Below are positions 41,313 through 50,979 of a stretch of DNA of 64,000 nucleotides, piece by piece. A program made the position numbers and the translations under genes. Source of the stretch: Clostridiaceae bacterium (GTDB lineage Bacteria; Bacillota; Clostridia; Oscillospirales; Acutalibacteraceae); assembly GCA_016295355.1 (NCBI GenBank), contig JAEDLK010000003.1, positions 1-64,000 on the forward strand. The letters run 5' to 3'. The notes below the pieces were generated by a model. That model saw only the letters and a list, made by a program, of their open reading frames with translations, did not search any database and was not told the DNA's origin. Each line of letters opens with the position of its first letter. Within the stretch, counting starts at the first letter, position 1.

Positions 41313-42028
41313 CAATGCTTCACTCCAAAAAGACCGGCCTTTCCGATGGCGCAAAAGCCGTTCATCTCATAAAATGCTCTTAGTTTTTCTTCACAACAGG
41401 TATACACCGTTTGCCCCGGCACCAAAGCCAGGGACTGCCTTAACAGCCGACTCCCCTCGCCGCAGTGCTGATGAGTCGGTGCCACGGCCAAGGCCGAAAG
41501 CACACAGCCGTTTGAACCGACGAGCAAAATGCAAGCCCCCGTTTCGCTTAAGGTCAAACGAGCACCACCATGATACAACCGATAGGTCAAATCGGCTACA
41601 AAGTCATCCTCACTTATTACACAAAGCCCGGTTTTCAGTAACCGGACAGCCTTTCGAGGGGCATCCGGTGAGAGAAAAGTCGGCCTCTCTTGAGGCACCG
41701 GCACATCCAACGGCACCTCGCACCGCATCAAATGCCGGTCGGCTTGACCGGTCAAGGACAAATCATATGCGGTTTTTTCTTCACAAAAAATCGGACTCTT
41801 CGGCATAAAGCGCAACCATTCGGTTAATTCCTGAGCGTCGTCGCCGTTTCGCACCAAACAGATTTGTCCGGCAAACCGAGAGGCATACGCACATACGCCC
41901 TGTTTGTCGATTTGTTCATAAAACACCGCCGTGTTTTCCAAAGGGGCATAACAGGCATACAGGCAGGCGATTTCCGCCGCTATCGCTCCCGAAAAGCCCT
42001 GAGGCGGTTGCATGGCACGGCGAATCAT
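41312..42028 (-). CDS. GNAT-family N-acetyltransferase
   Basis: The 238-residue protein has a divergent N-terminal half and a C-terminal GNAT core: GSNGCVLSALAVAPTHQHCGEGSRLLRQS contains the acetyl-CoA-binding Q-x-x-G-x-G type loop, and AFYEMNGFCAIGKAGLF is the usual last strand-helix unit. The acceptor is unknown. Its ATG overlaps the upstream M42 gene by 4 bases and its stop overlaps the next gene, so translation is coupled. Confidence 0.85.
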   Translation of the reverse strand: MIRRAMQPPQGFSGAIAAEIACLYACYAPLENTAVFYEQIDKQGVCAYASRFAGQICLVRNGDDAQELTEWLRFMPKSPIFCEEKTAYDLSLTGQADRHLMRCEVPLDVPVPQERPTFLSPDAPRKAVRLLKTGLCVISEDDFVADLTYRLYHGGARLTLSETGACILLVGSNGCVLSALAVAPTHQHCGEGSRLLRQSLALVPGQTVYTCCEEKLRAFYEMNGFCAIGKAGLFGVKH

Positions 42029-43035
42029 ACCGTTGTCCCATCGGCCATAACATCGATCATGCGGCGTGCCAATTCCTTCATTTTTTTAAGATCGGAAAGG
42101 CTTGCCACACTACAGGGGGAATGAATATACCGGCAAGGCAGTGACAGCGTCAGCGTCCGCACACCGGTGCGTGACAAATGCACCGCGCCGGCATTATTGC
42201 CACCGGTTACAGCGGTTTTAATCTGACATTCAACACCGCTGTTCAACGCCATATGAAACAATTCTCGGTCATACAGTGTCGAACGATCCATAAAAGACAC
42301 CGCCGGCCCTTTACCCAATTCGCAAACACGGTTTTCCTCAGTTGCTCCCGGCAAATCGGCCGCCGTTGTTGCTTCCAAACATAAAGCAAAGGTCGGATCA
42401 ACCTCATAACAGGCGGTTCTCGCCCCCCTTAAGCCGACCTCTTCCTGCACCGAAAAGACCGCTGTAAAATCAACTTCGCTTTCCTCACAAAGCAATGACA
42501 GCAAAACGGCACAGCCGGCTCTGTCGTCAATGGCCTTGGACAAAAACAAATTGTCATTTAACGGTGTAAAATTTTGAGCAAAGGTTCCGATGTCCCCGGG
42601 CTGTACCATACGCAGTGCCGAGGCCTTTTCCGTTGCTCCGATATCAATAAATAAATCCTTCTGTGCCGGCAGCTTTTTTCGTTCGTCCTTTTCCAGTAAA
42701 TGCACCGGTTTGCAACCGATAACCCCGACCGTTGAGCCAAATTGCACCCGTTTGCCCATTAGAGCCGGAATATTGATACCGCCCACACAGTCAAATTTGA
42801 GCAGTCCCCGTTCGGTCACAGCCGTTACAATCATGCCGACCTCATCCATATGGGCGTCCACCATGACTCGGCAAGCCGCCCGACGGCGACCCTTCTTCTC
42901 GACAATCAAATTACCCAGTGCATCAACCCGCCACTCGGCCGACTTTCCGATTTTCTTAATCAGATAAGTCCTAACGGCATCCTCGCGACCGGATGGTGCG
43001 TTTAATAGGCATAAATCCCTTAATAACTCCTTCAC
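42025..43035 (-). CDS. M42-family metallopeptidase A
   Basis: The 336-residue protein is a di-metal aminopeptidase of the glutamyl aminopeptidase/tetrahedral TET type. Metal ligands are visible: DAHMDEVG (H62, D64), AIDDRAG, QEEVGLRGA, the E/D of LEATTAADLPG and the His of RYIHSP. It likely trims peptides in the cytosol. A second M42 gene lies directly upstream and overlaps by 4 bases. Confidence 0.93.
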   Translation of the reverse strand: MKELLRDLCLLNAPSGREDAVRTYLIKKIGKSAEWRVDALGNLIVEKKGRRRAACRVMVDAHMDEVGMIVTAVTERGLLKFDCVGGINIPALMGKRVQFGSTVGVIGCKPVHLLEKDERKKLPAQKDLFIDIGATEKASALRMVQPGDIGTFAQNFTPLNDNLFLSKAIDDRAGCAVLLSLLCEESEVDFTAVFSVQEEVGLRGARTACYEVDPTFALCLEATTAADLPGATEENRVCELGKGPAVSFMDRSTLYDRELFHMALNSGVECQIKTAVTGGNNAGAVHLSRTGVRTLTLSLPCRYIHSPCSVASLSDLKKMKELARRMIDVMADGTTV

Positions 43036-44042
43036 TTGACACCTCCCGCCAGCAAATAGGCAACCAGAAGATCCGATATCGACTGCATATCCCGGCTGTC
43101 AACCGTTTCGGCCGGTGTGTGCATATTCCTCAAAGGGACCGAAAGCAAGCCACACGGCACACCCGTTTTTGTCAGAGAAATGACATCGGCGTCGGTGCCG
43201 GTAGAGCCGTTCATAATCTCATGCTGATGGGCAATGTCATTTTGTTTAGCCTTTTCGCACAAGCGGTCAGTGACAGCCCTATCCAAAATCGGCGAATGTC
43301 CGATCATCACACCGTCACCCAACCGACCGCAATGCTCCGAATCCACACCGGGAGCATCGGCAAAGCTGACATCCAACGCCACCGCCTCATCAAAATCAAG
43401 GGCAAAAGCGGCTGTCTTAGCACCGCGCATGCCCAATTCCTCGGCATCACTCATTAAAAGCACAACATTCACCGGACAATCAACAGCACAAAGCCGTTTT
43501 GCAACATCCAACAGAACGGCACAACACGCCCGATCGTCCAACGCTTTTCCCGTAACAACGCCGTCCCCCAAGCAAACGGCGGCGGCATCGAAAGTGACAT
43601 AATCCCCCGGGCGAATGAGCGAAGAGGCCTCCTTTCCGAGTCCCGTATCAATTTTGCATTCACAGATATCCGACAGTGCCTCATCCCCCTTGGACAAATG
43701 CGGCGGAACACTGATAAACACACCCGGCAACGAACGGGCGGCATGAACCGTCACCTTGGTAGCCGGCAACAAACGCAAATCCATCCCACCGCAGTTAGAT
43801 ACCGTCAAAAAGCCGTTCTCGTCCACATTCGTAACCACAAAGCCAACCTCATCAATGTGTGCTTCAATCAGCACCGTGTGAAGGGCGCCCTTATCCAAAT
43901 ATCCGTAAAAGGATTTACCGGAAAGCGAGTGAACCGGGCAAAAGGCAGACAGTTTTTCTTTGGCCAAGCGTGCAGCCGTATCCACCGACCCGATGGCCGG
44001 TGCATCGCAAAGCATCAACAAATTGTTGATCATATCATTCAT
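43032..44042 (-). CDS. M42-family metallopeptidase B
   Basis: The second M42 gene is also 336 residues but clearly diverged from its neighbour. Ligands: EAHIDEVG (H62, D64), ALDDRACCA, DAEELGMRGA, LDVSFADAPG and NMHTP. Both copies keep the catalytic Glu pair, so both should be active, perhaps with different side-chain preference or as a mixed complex. The start overlaps murD by 4 bases. Confidence 0.93.
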   Translation of the reverse strand: MNDMINNLLMLCDAPAIGSVDTAARLAKEKLSAFCPVHSLSGKSFYGYLDKGALHTVLIEAHIDEVGFVVTNVDENGFLTVSNCGGMDLRLLPATKVTVHAARSLPGVFISVPPHLSKGDEALSDICECKIDTGLGKEASSLIRPGDYVTFDAAAVCLGDGVVTGKALDDRACCAVLLDVAKRLCAVDCPVNVVLLMSDAEELGMRGAKTAAFALDFDEAVALDVSFADAPGVDSEHCGRLGDGVMIGHSPILDRAVTDRLCEKAKQNDIAHQHEIMNGSTGTDADVISLTKTGVPCGLLSVPLRNMHTPAETVDSRDMQSISDLLVAYLLAGGVK

Positions 44043-45418
44043 AGTTGATTCACCAAGTCCTTATAAGCCCGCCCACGAGCGGCAAAGTTGGGGAACGCAT
44101 CAAAGGAGGCGCAAGCCGGACTCAAGGTCACAATATCGCCCGGCACAGCGCCGGCGGCCGCCAAACGAACACCCTCGGCCAAATCCGCCACCCGTATGAT
44201 TTCGGGACTGCCGTGATAGGCCGGATTCTGACGGATGGCCCTTTCGATAGCATCAGCGGTCGGGCCGGACAGATACATGGTTTTTACCTTTTCGATAACG
44301 GTGGGCGCCATCGGCTCAAACGGAATGTGCTTATCATACCCGCCGGCCAACAAAATAACCTTTTGATCAAAGGCCTTCAGCCCAGCCACGGTACGGGTGG
44401 GACTGGAAGCAATCGAATCATTATAATATTTGACGCCGTTTTTCTCTCTGACAAACTCAATGCGATGTTCGACGCCCTTGAATTCCTTGGCAACCTGACG
44501 AATGGTATCCACACCGACGTAGCCCCAAACAGCCGAAATAGCCGCCAGGTAGTTGGCTACATTGTGGTCTCCCATTATCGTGATGGTATCCCGGTGCATG
44601 ACCGGCACATCCATGCCGCGGTATGACATATGAATCATGCCGTCACCGGCCAGCCAAGCACCGTTTTTCACAGGTTGCTCCATGCTGAAGCCGATGGACT
44701 GACCGCGAACATATCTCGTGAAACCGGCTGTGATTTCGTTATCCCGATTCAGCACCGTACGGGAAAAGGCATTTTGATGCAATAAAATATTCTTTTTGGC
44801 CTCGACATACTCATCCATATCCTTATGAATATCCAAGTGATTGGGAGCGACATTGGTGAGAACCGCCACATCAGGACTCTTACGCATGGAAATGAGCTGG
44901 AAGGAGGATAACTCCACCACCACAAAATCCTCCGGCCGAATATGATCGATTTCCGGCAGCAGCGGACGGCCGATATTGCCACCCACGCAAACCTTTTTTC
45001 CTTCAGTTTCCAACATTTTGGCAATCAGCGTCACGGTTGTGGTCTTACCGTCAGAACCGGTTACGGCAAAAATCGTCGCCGGGCAAAGATCAAAAAAGAC
45101 CTCCATTTCACTGGTCACGGCAATACCCCGTTTTCTGGCCTGTTCCAATTCAGGCAGATTGAAATTCATACCCGGCGTGCGGAAGATGATATCCACCTCT
45201 AAATTATCCAAATACCGCTCACCGAGATGCAACTGCGCACCGGCCGCCTCAAATTGATCGGCCAATTCACCGATTTGTTCACGGGTACGCCGATCACATA
45301 CAATAACCTTTGCGCCCTTTTCCAAAAAGCTCATAATCAGCGGTGAATTACTGACGCCAATACCGCAAATAGCAATCCTTTTGGATGAAATATGTTGCCA
45401 GAACTGTTTGCAATCCAT
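44039..45418 (-). CDS. murD: UDP-N-acetylmuramoylalanine-D-glutamate ligase
   Basis: MurD adds D-glutamate to UDP-MurNAc-L-Ala in peptidoglycan synthesis. The 459 residues include the ATP loop TGSDGKTTT (120-128), ELSSFQL, NVAPNHLDIHKD, GVEHRIEF, the YNDSIASSPTRT segment and LSPACASFDAFPNFAARG. GGAGG precedes the ATG. It sits outside a dcw cluster, as first gene of an operon otherwise encoding peptidases and acyl or amino-acid enzymes, which is unusual. Confidence 0.97.
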   Translation of the reverse strand: MDCKQFWQHISSKRIAICGIGVSNSPLIMSFLEKGAKVIVCDRRTREQIGELADQFEAAGAQLHLGERYLDNLEVDIIFRTPGMNFNLPELEQARKRGIAVTSEMEVFFDLCPATIFAVTGSDGKTTTVTLIAKMLETEGKKVCVGGNIGRPLLPEIDHIRPEDFVVVELSSFQLISMRKSPDVAVLTNVAPNHLDIHKDMDEYVEAKKNILLHQNAFSRTVLNRDNEITAGFTRYVRGQSIGFSMEQPVKNGAWLAGDGMIHMSYRGMDVPVMHRDTITIMGDHNVANYLAAISAVWGYVGVDTIRQVAKEFKGVEHRIEFVREKNGVKYYNDSIASSPTRTVAGLKAFDQKVILLAGGYDKHIPFEPMAPTVIEKVKTMYLSGPTADAIERAIRQNPAYHGSPEIIRVADLAEGVRLAAAGAVPGDIVTLSPACASFDAFPNFAARGRAYKDLVNQL

Positions 45419-45450
45419 ACCGGTTCCTCCGTTGTTCTCGTAATATCACT

Positions 45451-45479
45451 ATTATAATAGATTTTAGACAAAATATCAA
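45451..45479 (-). promoter_or_regulatory. Promoter of the murD operon
   Basis: Minus-strand TTGATA (45474-45479) and TATAAT (45451-45456) with a 17-base spacer. Confidence 0.8.
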
Positions 45480-45480
45480 T

Positions 45481-45494
45481 TCATCGGCCGATGA
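45481..45494. promoter_or_regulatory. 14-bp palindrome adjoining the murD -35
   Basis: TCATCGGCCGATGA is a perfect palindrome one base upstream of the -35 hexamer, the position expected for an operator or activator site. Confidence 0.4.
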
Positions 45495-45559
45495 TTCAGG
45501 CTCGAATCGGTTTTTGCAAATTTTTTGTCTGATTCATCAGAAATTCAAATATGTCTGTT

Positions 45560-46951
45560 TTACTGCCGTGAATCGGCCACCATGTTGCGAATCCAAACGC
45601 CTTTTTTAACCATAATACATCCCAACACGGCCTTGAGCAAATTCAAGAATTGGTTAACAGCAAACAGTCCTAACACCGACAGGGCGGTAAACCGACTGAG
45701 AATCAACACAAACGGCACACAAACCACCCAAACAAAACCACTGTCAAACAAAAAGGTTATAATGGTTTTACCGCCCGACCGCAAAGTAAAATAGGCCGCA
45801 TTGGCCAAGGCGTCAATCGGCATGGCAACGGCGGCAATACGCATCAAAGTTGTTGCCAAATTCCGTACCGACTCATCCGTGTTGTAAATCAAAGGAATGT
45901 AGGGCGTAAAAACGAAATAAACGGCAGACAGAAGTGTGCTGACGAAGCAAGAAAAAACAATCATCTTGCGGGCACTGTCGGCCGCCTCAGTCGTCTTACC
46001 GGCCCCCAAAATTTGGCCCAGCAAAATGCCTATGGCGTTACCGGCCGCTATAAAGGCCACGCTGAACACATTGAAGAAGGTTTGGTTGATATTGTTGGCC
46101 GCCACCACATCCAAACCTCGGGTGGAATAGCACTGATTAACAACGGCAATACCGGCCGCCCAAAGCGTTTCGTTGATCATGAGCGGCAAACCCTTCAGCA
46201 TAATCCGACGAACCAAGTCAAGCGGTATATACAGGCCTGAAAACGCCCCGACAATAAACGGATTCTGCCGATGCCGTACCCGGGTGGCAATCGCCACAAT
46301 CAACAGCTCCACAAAACGGGATAACACCGTTGCAATGGCCGCACCGACCGCACCAAGACAAGGAAATCCGGCTTTGCCGAAGATTAAGAAGTAGTTAAAC
46401 AACAAATTGACCAGCACCGACACAACACCGGCCACCATTGGCAGTACCGCCCGACCTGTTTCGCGCAGGGTGCCGGAATACACCTGGGCCATTGTATAGG
46501 GCAACAAACCGATGAGTATTACGGTCAAATACTGTTTACCATAAGAAAGGGAAGCGGCAATGTCATCCGTTGTTCCCTCGCCCGTTAAATAGGTCTTCAT
46601 AAGCGGTTCGCCATAGAACACGAACACAGTGATAGCGATGGCAGTCAGCAACAGACCAAACAGTACCTTAAACCGAAAGGTATACCGAACACCGTCAGTA
46701 TCGCCCTTGCCGTAATACTGTGCCCCGAAAATACCGGCTCCGGAAATAGCGCCGAAGATGCACAGATTAAACACAAACACAAGCTGATTGGCAATGGCCA
46801 CACCGGTCATTTGCAAAGTCCCGACCTGCCCGACCATGACGTTGTCCAGCATACTGACAAAGTTGGTGATGCCGTTTTGAATCATGATCGGTATCATCAA
46901 CGCCAGCACACGCCGATAAAACGTACGTGTGCCGATATACTTTTTTAACAT
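45560..46951 (-). CDS. MATE-family multidrug/metabolite efflux transporter
   Basis: The 463-residue protein has twelve predicted membrane segments in two MatE halves: MIPIMIQNGITNFVSMLDNVMVGQVG in the first and LKGLPLMINETLWAAGIAVVNQCYS in the second. MATE proteins export cationic compounds with Na+ or H+ antiport. A start 14 codons upstream is open but lacks a ribosome site; CAGGGGG precedes the ATG at 46951. It is the third gene after an MFS and a GDPD gene. Substrate unknown. Confidence 0.92.
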   Translation of the reverse strand: MLKKYIGTRTFYRRVLALMIPIMIQNGITNFVSMLDNVMVGQVGTLQMTGVAIANQLVFVFNLCIFGAISGAGIFGAQYYGKGDTDGVRYTFRFKVLFGLLLTAIAITVFVFYGEPLMKTYLTGEGTTDDIAASLSYGKQYLTVILIGLLPYTMAQVYSGTLRETGRAVLPMVAGVVSVLVNLLFNYFLIFGKAGFPCLGAVGAAIATVLSRFVELLIVAIATRVRHRQNPFIVGAFSGLYIPLDLVRRIMLKGLPLMINETLWAAGIAVVNQCYSTRGLDVVAANNINQTFFNVFSVAFIAAGNAIGILLGQILGAGKTTEAADSARKMIVFSCFVSTLLSAVYFVFTPYIPLIYNTDESVRNLATTLMRIAAVAMPIDALANAAYFTLRSGGKTIITFLFDSGFVWVVCVPFVLILSRFTALSVLGLFAVNQFLNLLKAVLGCIMVKKGVWIRNMVADSRQ

Positions 46952-47025
46952 ACCCGTGTCCCCCTGTTCCATCCGATTTCTACGACTAACCATCCGTAAA
47001 AACAGACCGCAGAGGGCCCCACCGA

Positions 47026-47820
47026 TTACGGAATAAATTGTTCAAAAATCCAGGTCTTAAAGGCCTCACCGTCATCCGATAACGCCTGTTGACTTTCAAA
47101 GGTCCAACCGATGGGATACGCCCCCAGACATGTAACCAACCGCCGACAAAAGTGCCGTTTATCGCTGTGTTGATAGGACACGAAATCGGGTCGGCCGAGA
47201 AAATTGAACAGCAAGCATCCGAGCAAGCGTTGCGCAAAGTTTTTATCCCTAAAAGCCGCCGAAAGCTGACCGCGACACACCGATCTCTTATGCCACCGAT
47301 ACCACAACAGCACCTGCGGATAAAACGATTGAATAAGGTATAAACCTTTATAGTCATCCAACAACTTCTGTGCCGCCGTGCAAAGAGTTGACGCATTGCC
47401 CGCCACACATTTGAATTCAATCAGTAATCCAACCTGTCCGTCCACAAGGTCAAGCAGTTCTCCAAGCGTTGGAATACAGCAATCCGTGCCGTTTAACCGT
47501 AATTCTTTAACCTCGGCTAAGGTGCGTTTTTCGATGGTACCGGCCACACCGCACATCCGCATGGTATCATCGTCATGAAAAACGACCACTGCCCCGTCGG
47601 CGGTTACATGAAGGTCGGTTTCAATCCAATATCCTTTATGAAGCGCCGCCCTGAAGGCCGGCATCGAATTTTCCGGTGTTTCGGATTCAAGAGAATGGAG
47701 CCCGCGATGGGCAATATACTGTCCCTTGATTCTATCTAAATCCTTATGCCGACGCAGACCGGGAAAGACACAAAAGAAGAACAGCCATAACAAAACGGCT
47801 ACGATAATCAACACCGTCAT
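47026..47820 (-). CDS. Glycerophosphodiester phosphodiesterase family protein
   Basis: The 264-residue protein starts with a membrane anchor (about 2-20) and has the GDPD signature: HRG near residues 38-40, ETDLH near 67-71 with the metal-binding Glu and Asp, and VFHDDD near 80-85. Such enzymes cleave glycerophosphodiesters to glycerol-3-phosphate and an alcohol, here probably on the outer face or at the membrane. The ATG at 47820 shares a base with the MFS stop; a TTG one codon earlier is an alternative. Confidence 0.93.
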   Translation of the reverse strand: MTVLIIVAVLLWLFFFCVFPGLRRHKDLDRIKGQYIAHRGLHSLESETPENSMPAFRAALHKGYWIETDLHVTADGAVVVFHDDDTMRMCGVAGTIEKRTLAEVKELRLNGTDCCIPTLGELLDLVDGQVGLLIEFKCVAGNASTLCTAAQKLLDDYKGLYLIQSFYPQVLLWYRWHKRSVCRGQLSAAFRDKNFAQRLLGCLLFNFLGRPDFVSYQHSDKRHFCRRLVTCLGAYPIGWTFESQQALSDDGEAFKTWIFEQFIP

Positions 47821-49124
47821 CAATCGCCATCTCCTACATCAAACTGTTCCAGCGTTCCCTTCACAGGCGGTTTGCAATCCCCGTGACGAACAAACAGCAT
47901 GGTGACAAAGGCCAAGGCCGAGAATGCCACGGCATACGGAAACAGCACCCGATAACCGGACGGCAAATGGCTGATTAAAAAGCCGGACAAAAGCGGTGTG
48001 GCAATCTGTGCCGCCATGGAGAAGGTATAATAATAACCGGTGTATTTGCCGACATCAGCCTCACTGCTCATCTCCACCACCATCGGGAAGGAATTGACAT
48101 TGATAGCCGCCCAACCAATGCCCACCAAACCGAACAGACCATACATAACCGGGGTGCGGTGGGTGATGAAAACAGCTACAAAATAGCAAGCGGTCATGAG
48201 CGCTACGCCGAGCAGCACCGTCTTTTTGCGACCCAAGGCACTCGAAAGAAAGCCAAGCGGCACAAAGGCGGCAATGGCCGATACCGTAGCCACCAGTAAG
48301 TAACCGGAGGAAACGCTCAAATCCGCGCCCCACACCTCTACACAATAACGGGAGAAGGCTGTGGTGACAGCGTTATAGGCCATGAACCATAAAAAGACCG
48401 ACACAAGAATGAGAATCAAGCTCGTAAATACCGGCCGAGGCAATTTGCCACCCGATGTGCGCGACTCGTTATTTGTTTCACGCTCGTCCGTGACATGAGG
48501 CAAACGGTTTTCCCGTACCGTAAACACCTGAATCAGGACAGACAAGAGCATGAAGGCCGCCACGACAAAGAAGACCGGCATAAACGATTGCCCCGACCGA
48601 TACACCGTTTGGCCCTGTTCATTTTTCTCACTGCGTAACAAGAACATCATCACAACCGTCGAGAAAATGCCGCCGATATACCCCACCAAATTGATAACGG
48701 CGTTAGCCTTACTGCGTAACGGCTTCGGCGTCACATCCGGCATAAACGCCACCACCGGTGTACGGTAAATCCCCATGACCACCAAGAGAGCAATCAGCGT
48801 AATAATAAACCCCAAAAAATTGACCTGTTGTTGCATGAAGGCCATGACAACCATCAGCCCAACGGCCGCCAAGGTTCCAAACAGAATGTAGGGAGTGCGC
48901 CGACCCAAGCGTGAATGGGTGCGGTCGGACAACGCCCCGAAAAGCGGTAACATAAAAATAGCCAACACATTGTCAATCGACATAACCATGTTGGTCTTAA
49001 AGGTGTCCATGCCGAACACATTCTCAAGCAAATACGGAATCACCTGATCGTAAAACTGCCAAAACGCCAAAACCGACATAAAGGAAAAGCCGATGAGAAC
49101 CGTGCGACGATAGTTCAATTTCAC
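47820..49124 (-). CDS. MFS transporter, SLC45/GPH-like
   Basis: The 434-residue protein has about twelve membrane segments. The loop GALSDRTHSRLGRRTPYILFG is the expanded motif seen in SLC45 and glycoside-pentoside-hexuronide-type MFS carriers, which suggests sugar or glycoside transport. A hydrophilic loop lies near residues 205-225. The start codon is GTG, 8 bases after GGAGG. With the GDPD downstream, uptake of a glycosylated or phosphorylated glycerol compound is possible but unproven. Confidence 0.9.
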   Translation of the reverse strand: MKLNYRRTVLIGFSFMSVLAFWQFYDQVIPYLLENVFGMDTFKTNMVMSIDNVLAIFMLPLFGALSDRTHSRLGRRTPYILFGTLAAVGLMVVMAFMQQQVNFLGFIITLIALLVVMGIYRTPVVAFMPDVTPKPLRSKANAVINLVGYIGGIFSTVVMMFLLRSEKNEQGQTVYRSGQSFMPVFFVVAAFMLLSVLIQVFTVRENRLPHVTDERETNNESRTSGGKLPRPVFTSLILILVSVFLWFMAYNAVTTAFSRYCVEVWGADLSVSSGYLLVATVSAIAAFVPLGFLSSALGRKKTVLLGVALMTACYFVAVFITHRTPVMYGLFGLVGIGWAAINVNSFPMVVEMSSEADVGKYTGYYYTFSMAAQIATPLLSGFLISHLPSGYRVLFPYAVAFSALAFVTMLFVRHGDCKPPVKGTLEQFDVGDGD

Positions 49125-49155
49125 AAAGTCCGCCTCCTTGCTTTCATTCTTCTTC

Positions 49156-49184
49156 AGTATAGCCTATTTCCATAAAAAGTGCAA
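49156..49184 (-). promoter_or_regulatory. Promoter of the MFS-GDPD-MATE operon
   Basis: Minus-strand TTGCAC (49179-49184) and TATACT (49156-49161) with a 17-base spacer. Confidence 0.7.
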
Positions 49185-49318
49185 GATGTAATGCCCCTGC
49201 CAATCGATTTTTTCACCGTTTTACAGTCGATTTTTTGACTGTCCTTTTGCGACCATTATCACTGTTTGACAGAAAAATGCATGAGACCACCCCTGCTATA
49301 CGGCTATAACATCAAAAC

Positions 49319-49342
49319 ACCCGAGGGGGTAGACCCTCGGGT
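49319..49342 (-). terminator. Terminator of the ABC transporter operon
   Basis: ACCCGAGGG and CCCTCGGGT form a 9-bp stem, followed on the minus strand by GTTTTGATG, about 30 bases after the permease stop. Confidence 0.8.
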
Positions 49343-49371
49343 ACGGAAAAACAGCCTTTTTCAAAAACGAC

Positions 49372-50979
49372 TTACAAGGACATCCAAATTTTGGTGCCCT
49401 TATCTTTCAACCAACTCCGCAGAAGCAGGCAAACGATACCGATTAGAACCGAGAAAACCGCCAATAGAATCACTGCAGGCACGGCCAAAAACATGATGGC
49501 CAACACGCACAAAACGGCCAGCATGATCAAAATGCCCCAGGCACCGAACAGCGTTAACAGAACGCTGCCGCCCTGTTTAATCGGAATGATTTCGTTTTTC
49601 CAAGTTAAGTTCGGCATTTTCAAATTGGCCACAAGGCCGATTTCGCCAATCATCAGCACAAACAAAGACGGAAACACAATCATCATCAGTGCTTCCAATT
49701 CCGACACTGGCAGAACAAACACCAAACAGACAGACAGCAGCAGTGTCGGCGGCAATGTCATAAGCCAATGCCATTTCAGTTTAGCCAACAGAATCCGATA
49801 GGGGTCAACCGGCAAGACCTGTAGCTGCCAAAGGGCACTTCCCTCTAATGACACGGACGGCGCCGAAACATCATTCATTGAAGCCGTCATAGCCAACACA
49901 CCGCAAGCCAGCAAAGCCGGGGAACAATATGCCGAAATTTGGTCCGCCATCGCATAAATCATAGGTGCGTACACAATGGCTAAGACAGTCAAAATCGGCA
50001 AAAACACGATGCTCAATCCGCAGTTCAGCATATAAGTAGGACTGGTGAAGAAACGGCGACTTTCTTTATATAAAAGAGCCCCATCCACCGAACGGCGTTT
50101 AACACCCTTTGCCGCATATTCTTTTCTCACCGTTTGCTGACCCGAAGAAGCCAATTTAATATAGCTACGGGACAACACAAAACAGACGCCCAAAAACAGA
50201 ACGGCAACGATCACCGTGACCATCAACAAAGAGAACCAATCGCCCTCGGACGCACGCCCCACCCAATAAAGCGGAAGAGCACTTCCTTTAATTTTTGCAC
50301 TCATGACAGCAGCGCTGTTGAGAATTTGTTGCAAGATTTGAGCTGAACGGGAATAAAAGAAATAATACGCCGCAAAAAAGACCAAAGAAACAAACACGGT
50401 TACAAAACTGCGGTTTTTGAGCAACCGGCTGATCTTAGCCACCACATAGCCAAGCAGGCAGGAAAGCATGAGAATAAAAAAGGACAGCAAAAACAGTTGC
50501 AAGATACCGCCGATGACCGCCATGACAGTCAACTGATTCAAAGCGGACATCACCATCCAATAGCAAATAAGCCCCGGCACCCACACCAGTGCCTCATACA
50601 AAAGGCTCCAAAACCAAACGCCGAACAACCGTACAAACAAAATATAAGACGGCGGAATCGGCATGGACAGTAACAGTTCGTTATCCTTGGCCGTATACAG
50701 CGTGGAATAGGTGCTGAAAACACTGCCGAACACGCCGAAAAGCACGGCCATGCAGGTTATGATAAAGAAATAATACCAACCGAGATTTAAGCTAACTAAG
50801 GTTGAGCAGAGCATGGATGCCATGAAAAAGAAAAACCCGCCCAGCATTAAAAACAGCAAAACATACAGAATCATCAATCCCACGATTTGCCCTTTTCCGC
50901 GGTTTTGACCGGTCTTTCGGTTTTGCAAGGCCCAGGTGTTCAATTCCATCCATTGCTTGCGAAGCAGAGCCCTTAACAT
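49372..50979 (-). CDS. ABC transporter permease (putative exporter type)
   Basis: The 535-residue protein has roughly twelve membrane segments in two blocks separated by a soluble loop around residues 270-310 (RKEYAAKGVKRRSVDGALLYKE). The composition and the LYTAKDNELLLSMPIP motif match Firmicute ABC exporter permeases that pair with a single ATPase. The ATG follows GGAGG and overlaps the ATPase gene by 7 bases. Substrate unknown; export of lipid, peptide or antibiotic are options. Confidence 0.88.
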   Translation of the reverse strand: MLRALLRKQWMELNTWALQNRKTGQNRGKGQIVGLMILYVLLFLMLGGFFFFMASMLCSTLVSLNLGWYYFFIITCMAVLFGVFGSVFSTYSTLYTAKDNELLLSMPIPPSYILFVRLFGVWFWSLLYEALVWVPGLICYWMVMSALNQLTVMAVIGGILQLFLLSFFILMLSCLLGYVVAKISRLLKNRSFVTVFVSLVFFAAYYFFYSRSAQILQQILNSAAVMSAKIKGSALPLYWVGRASEGDWFSLLMVTVIVAVLFLGVCFVLSRSYIKLASSGQQTVRKEYAAKGVKRRSVDGALLYKESRRFFTSPTYMLNCGLSIVFLPILTVLAIVYAPMIYAMADQISAYCSPALLACGVLAMTASMNDVSAPSVSLEGSALWQLQVLPVDPYRILLAKLKWHWLMTLPPTLLLSVCLVFVLPVSELEALMMIVFPSLFVLMIGEIGLVANLKMPNLTWKNEIIPIKQGGSVLLTLFGAWGILIMLAVLCVLAIMFLAVPAVILLAVFSVLIGIVCLLLRSWLKDKGTKIWMSL

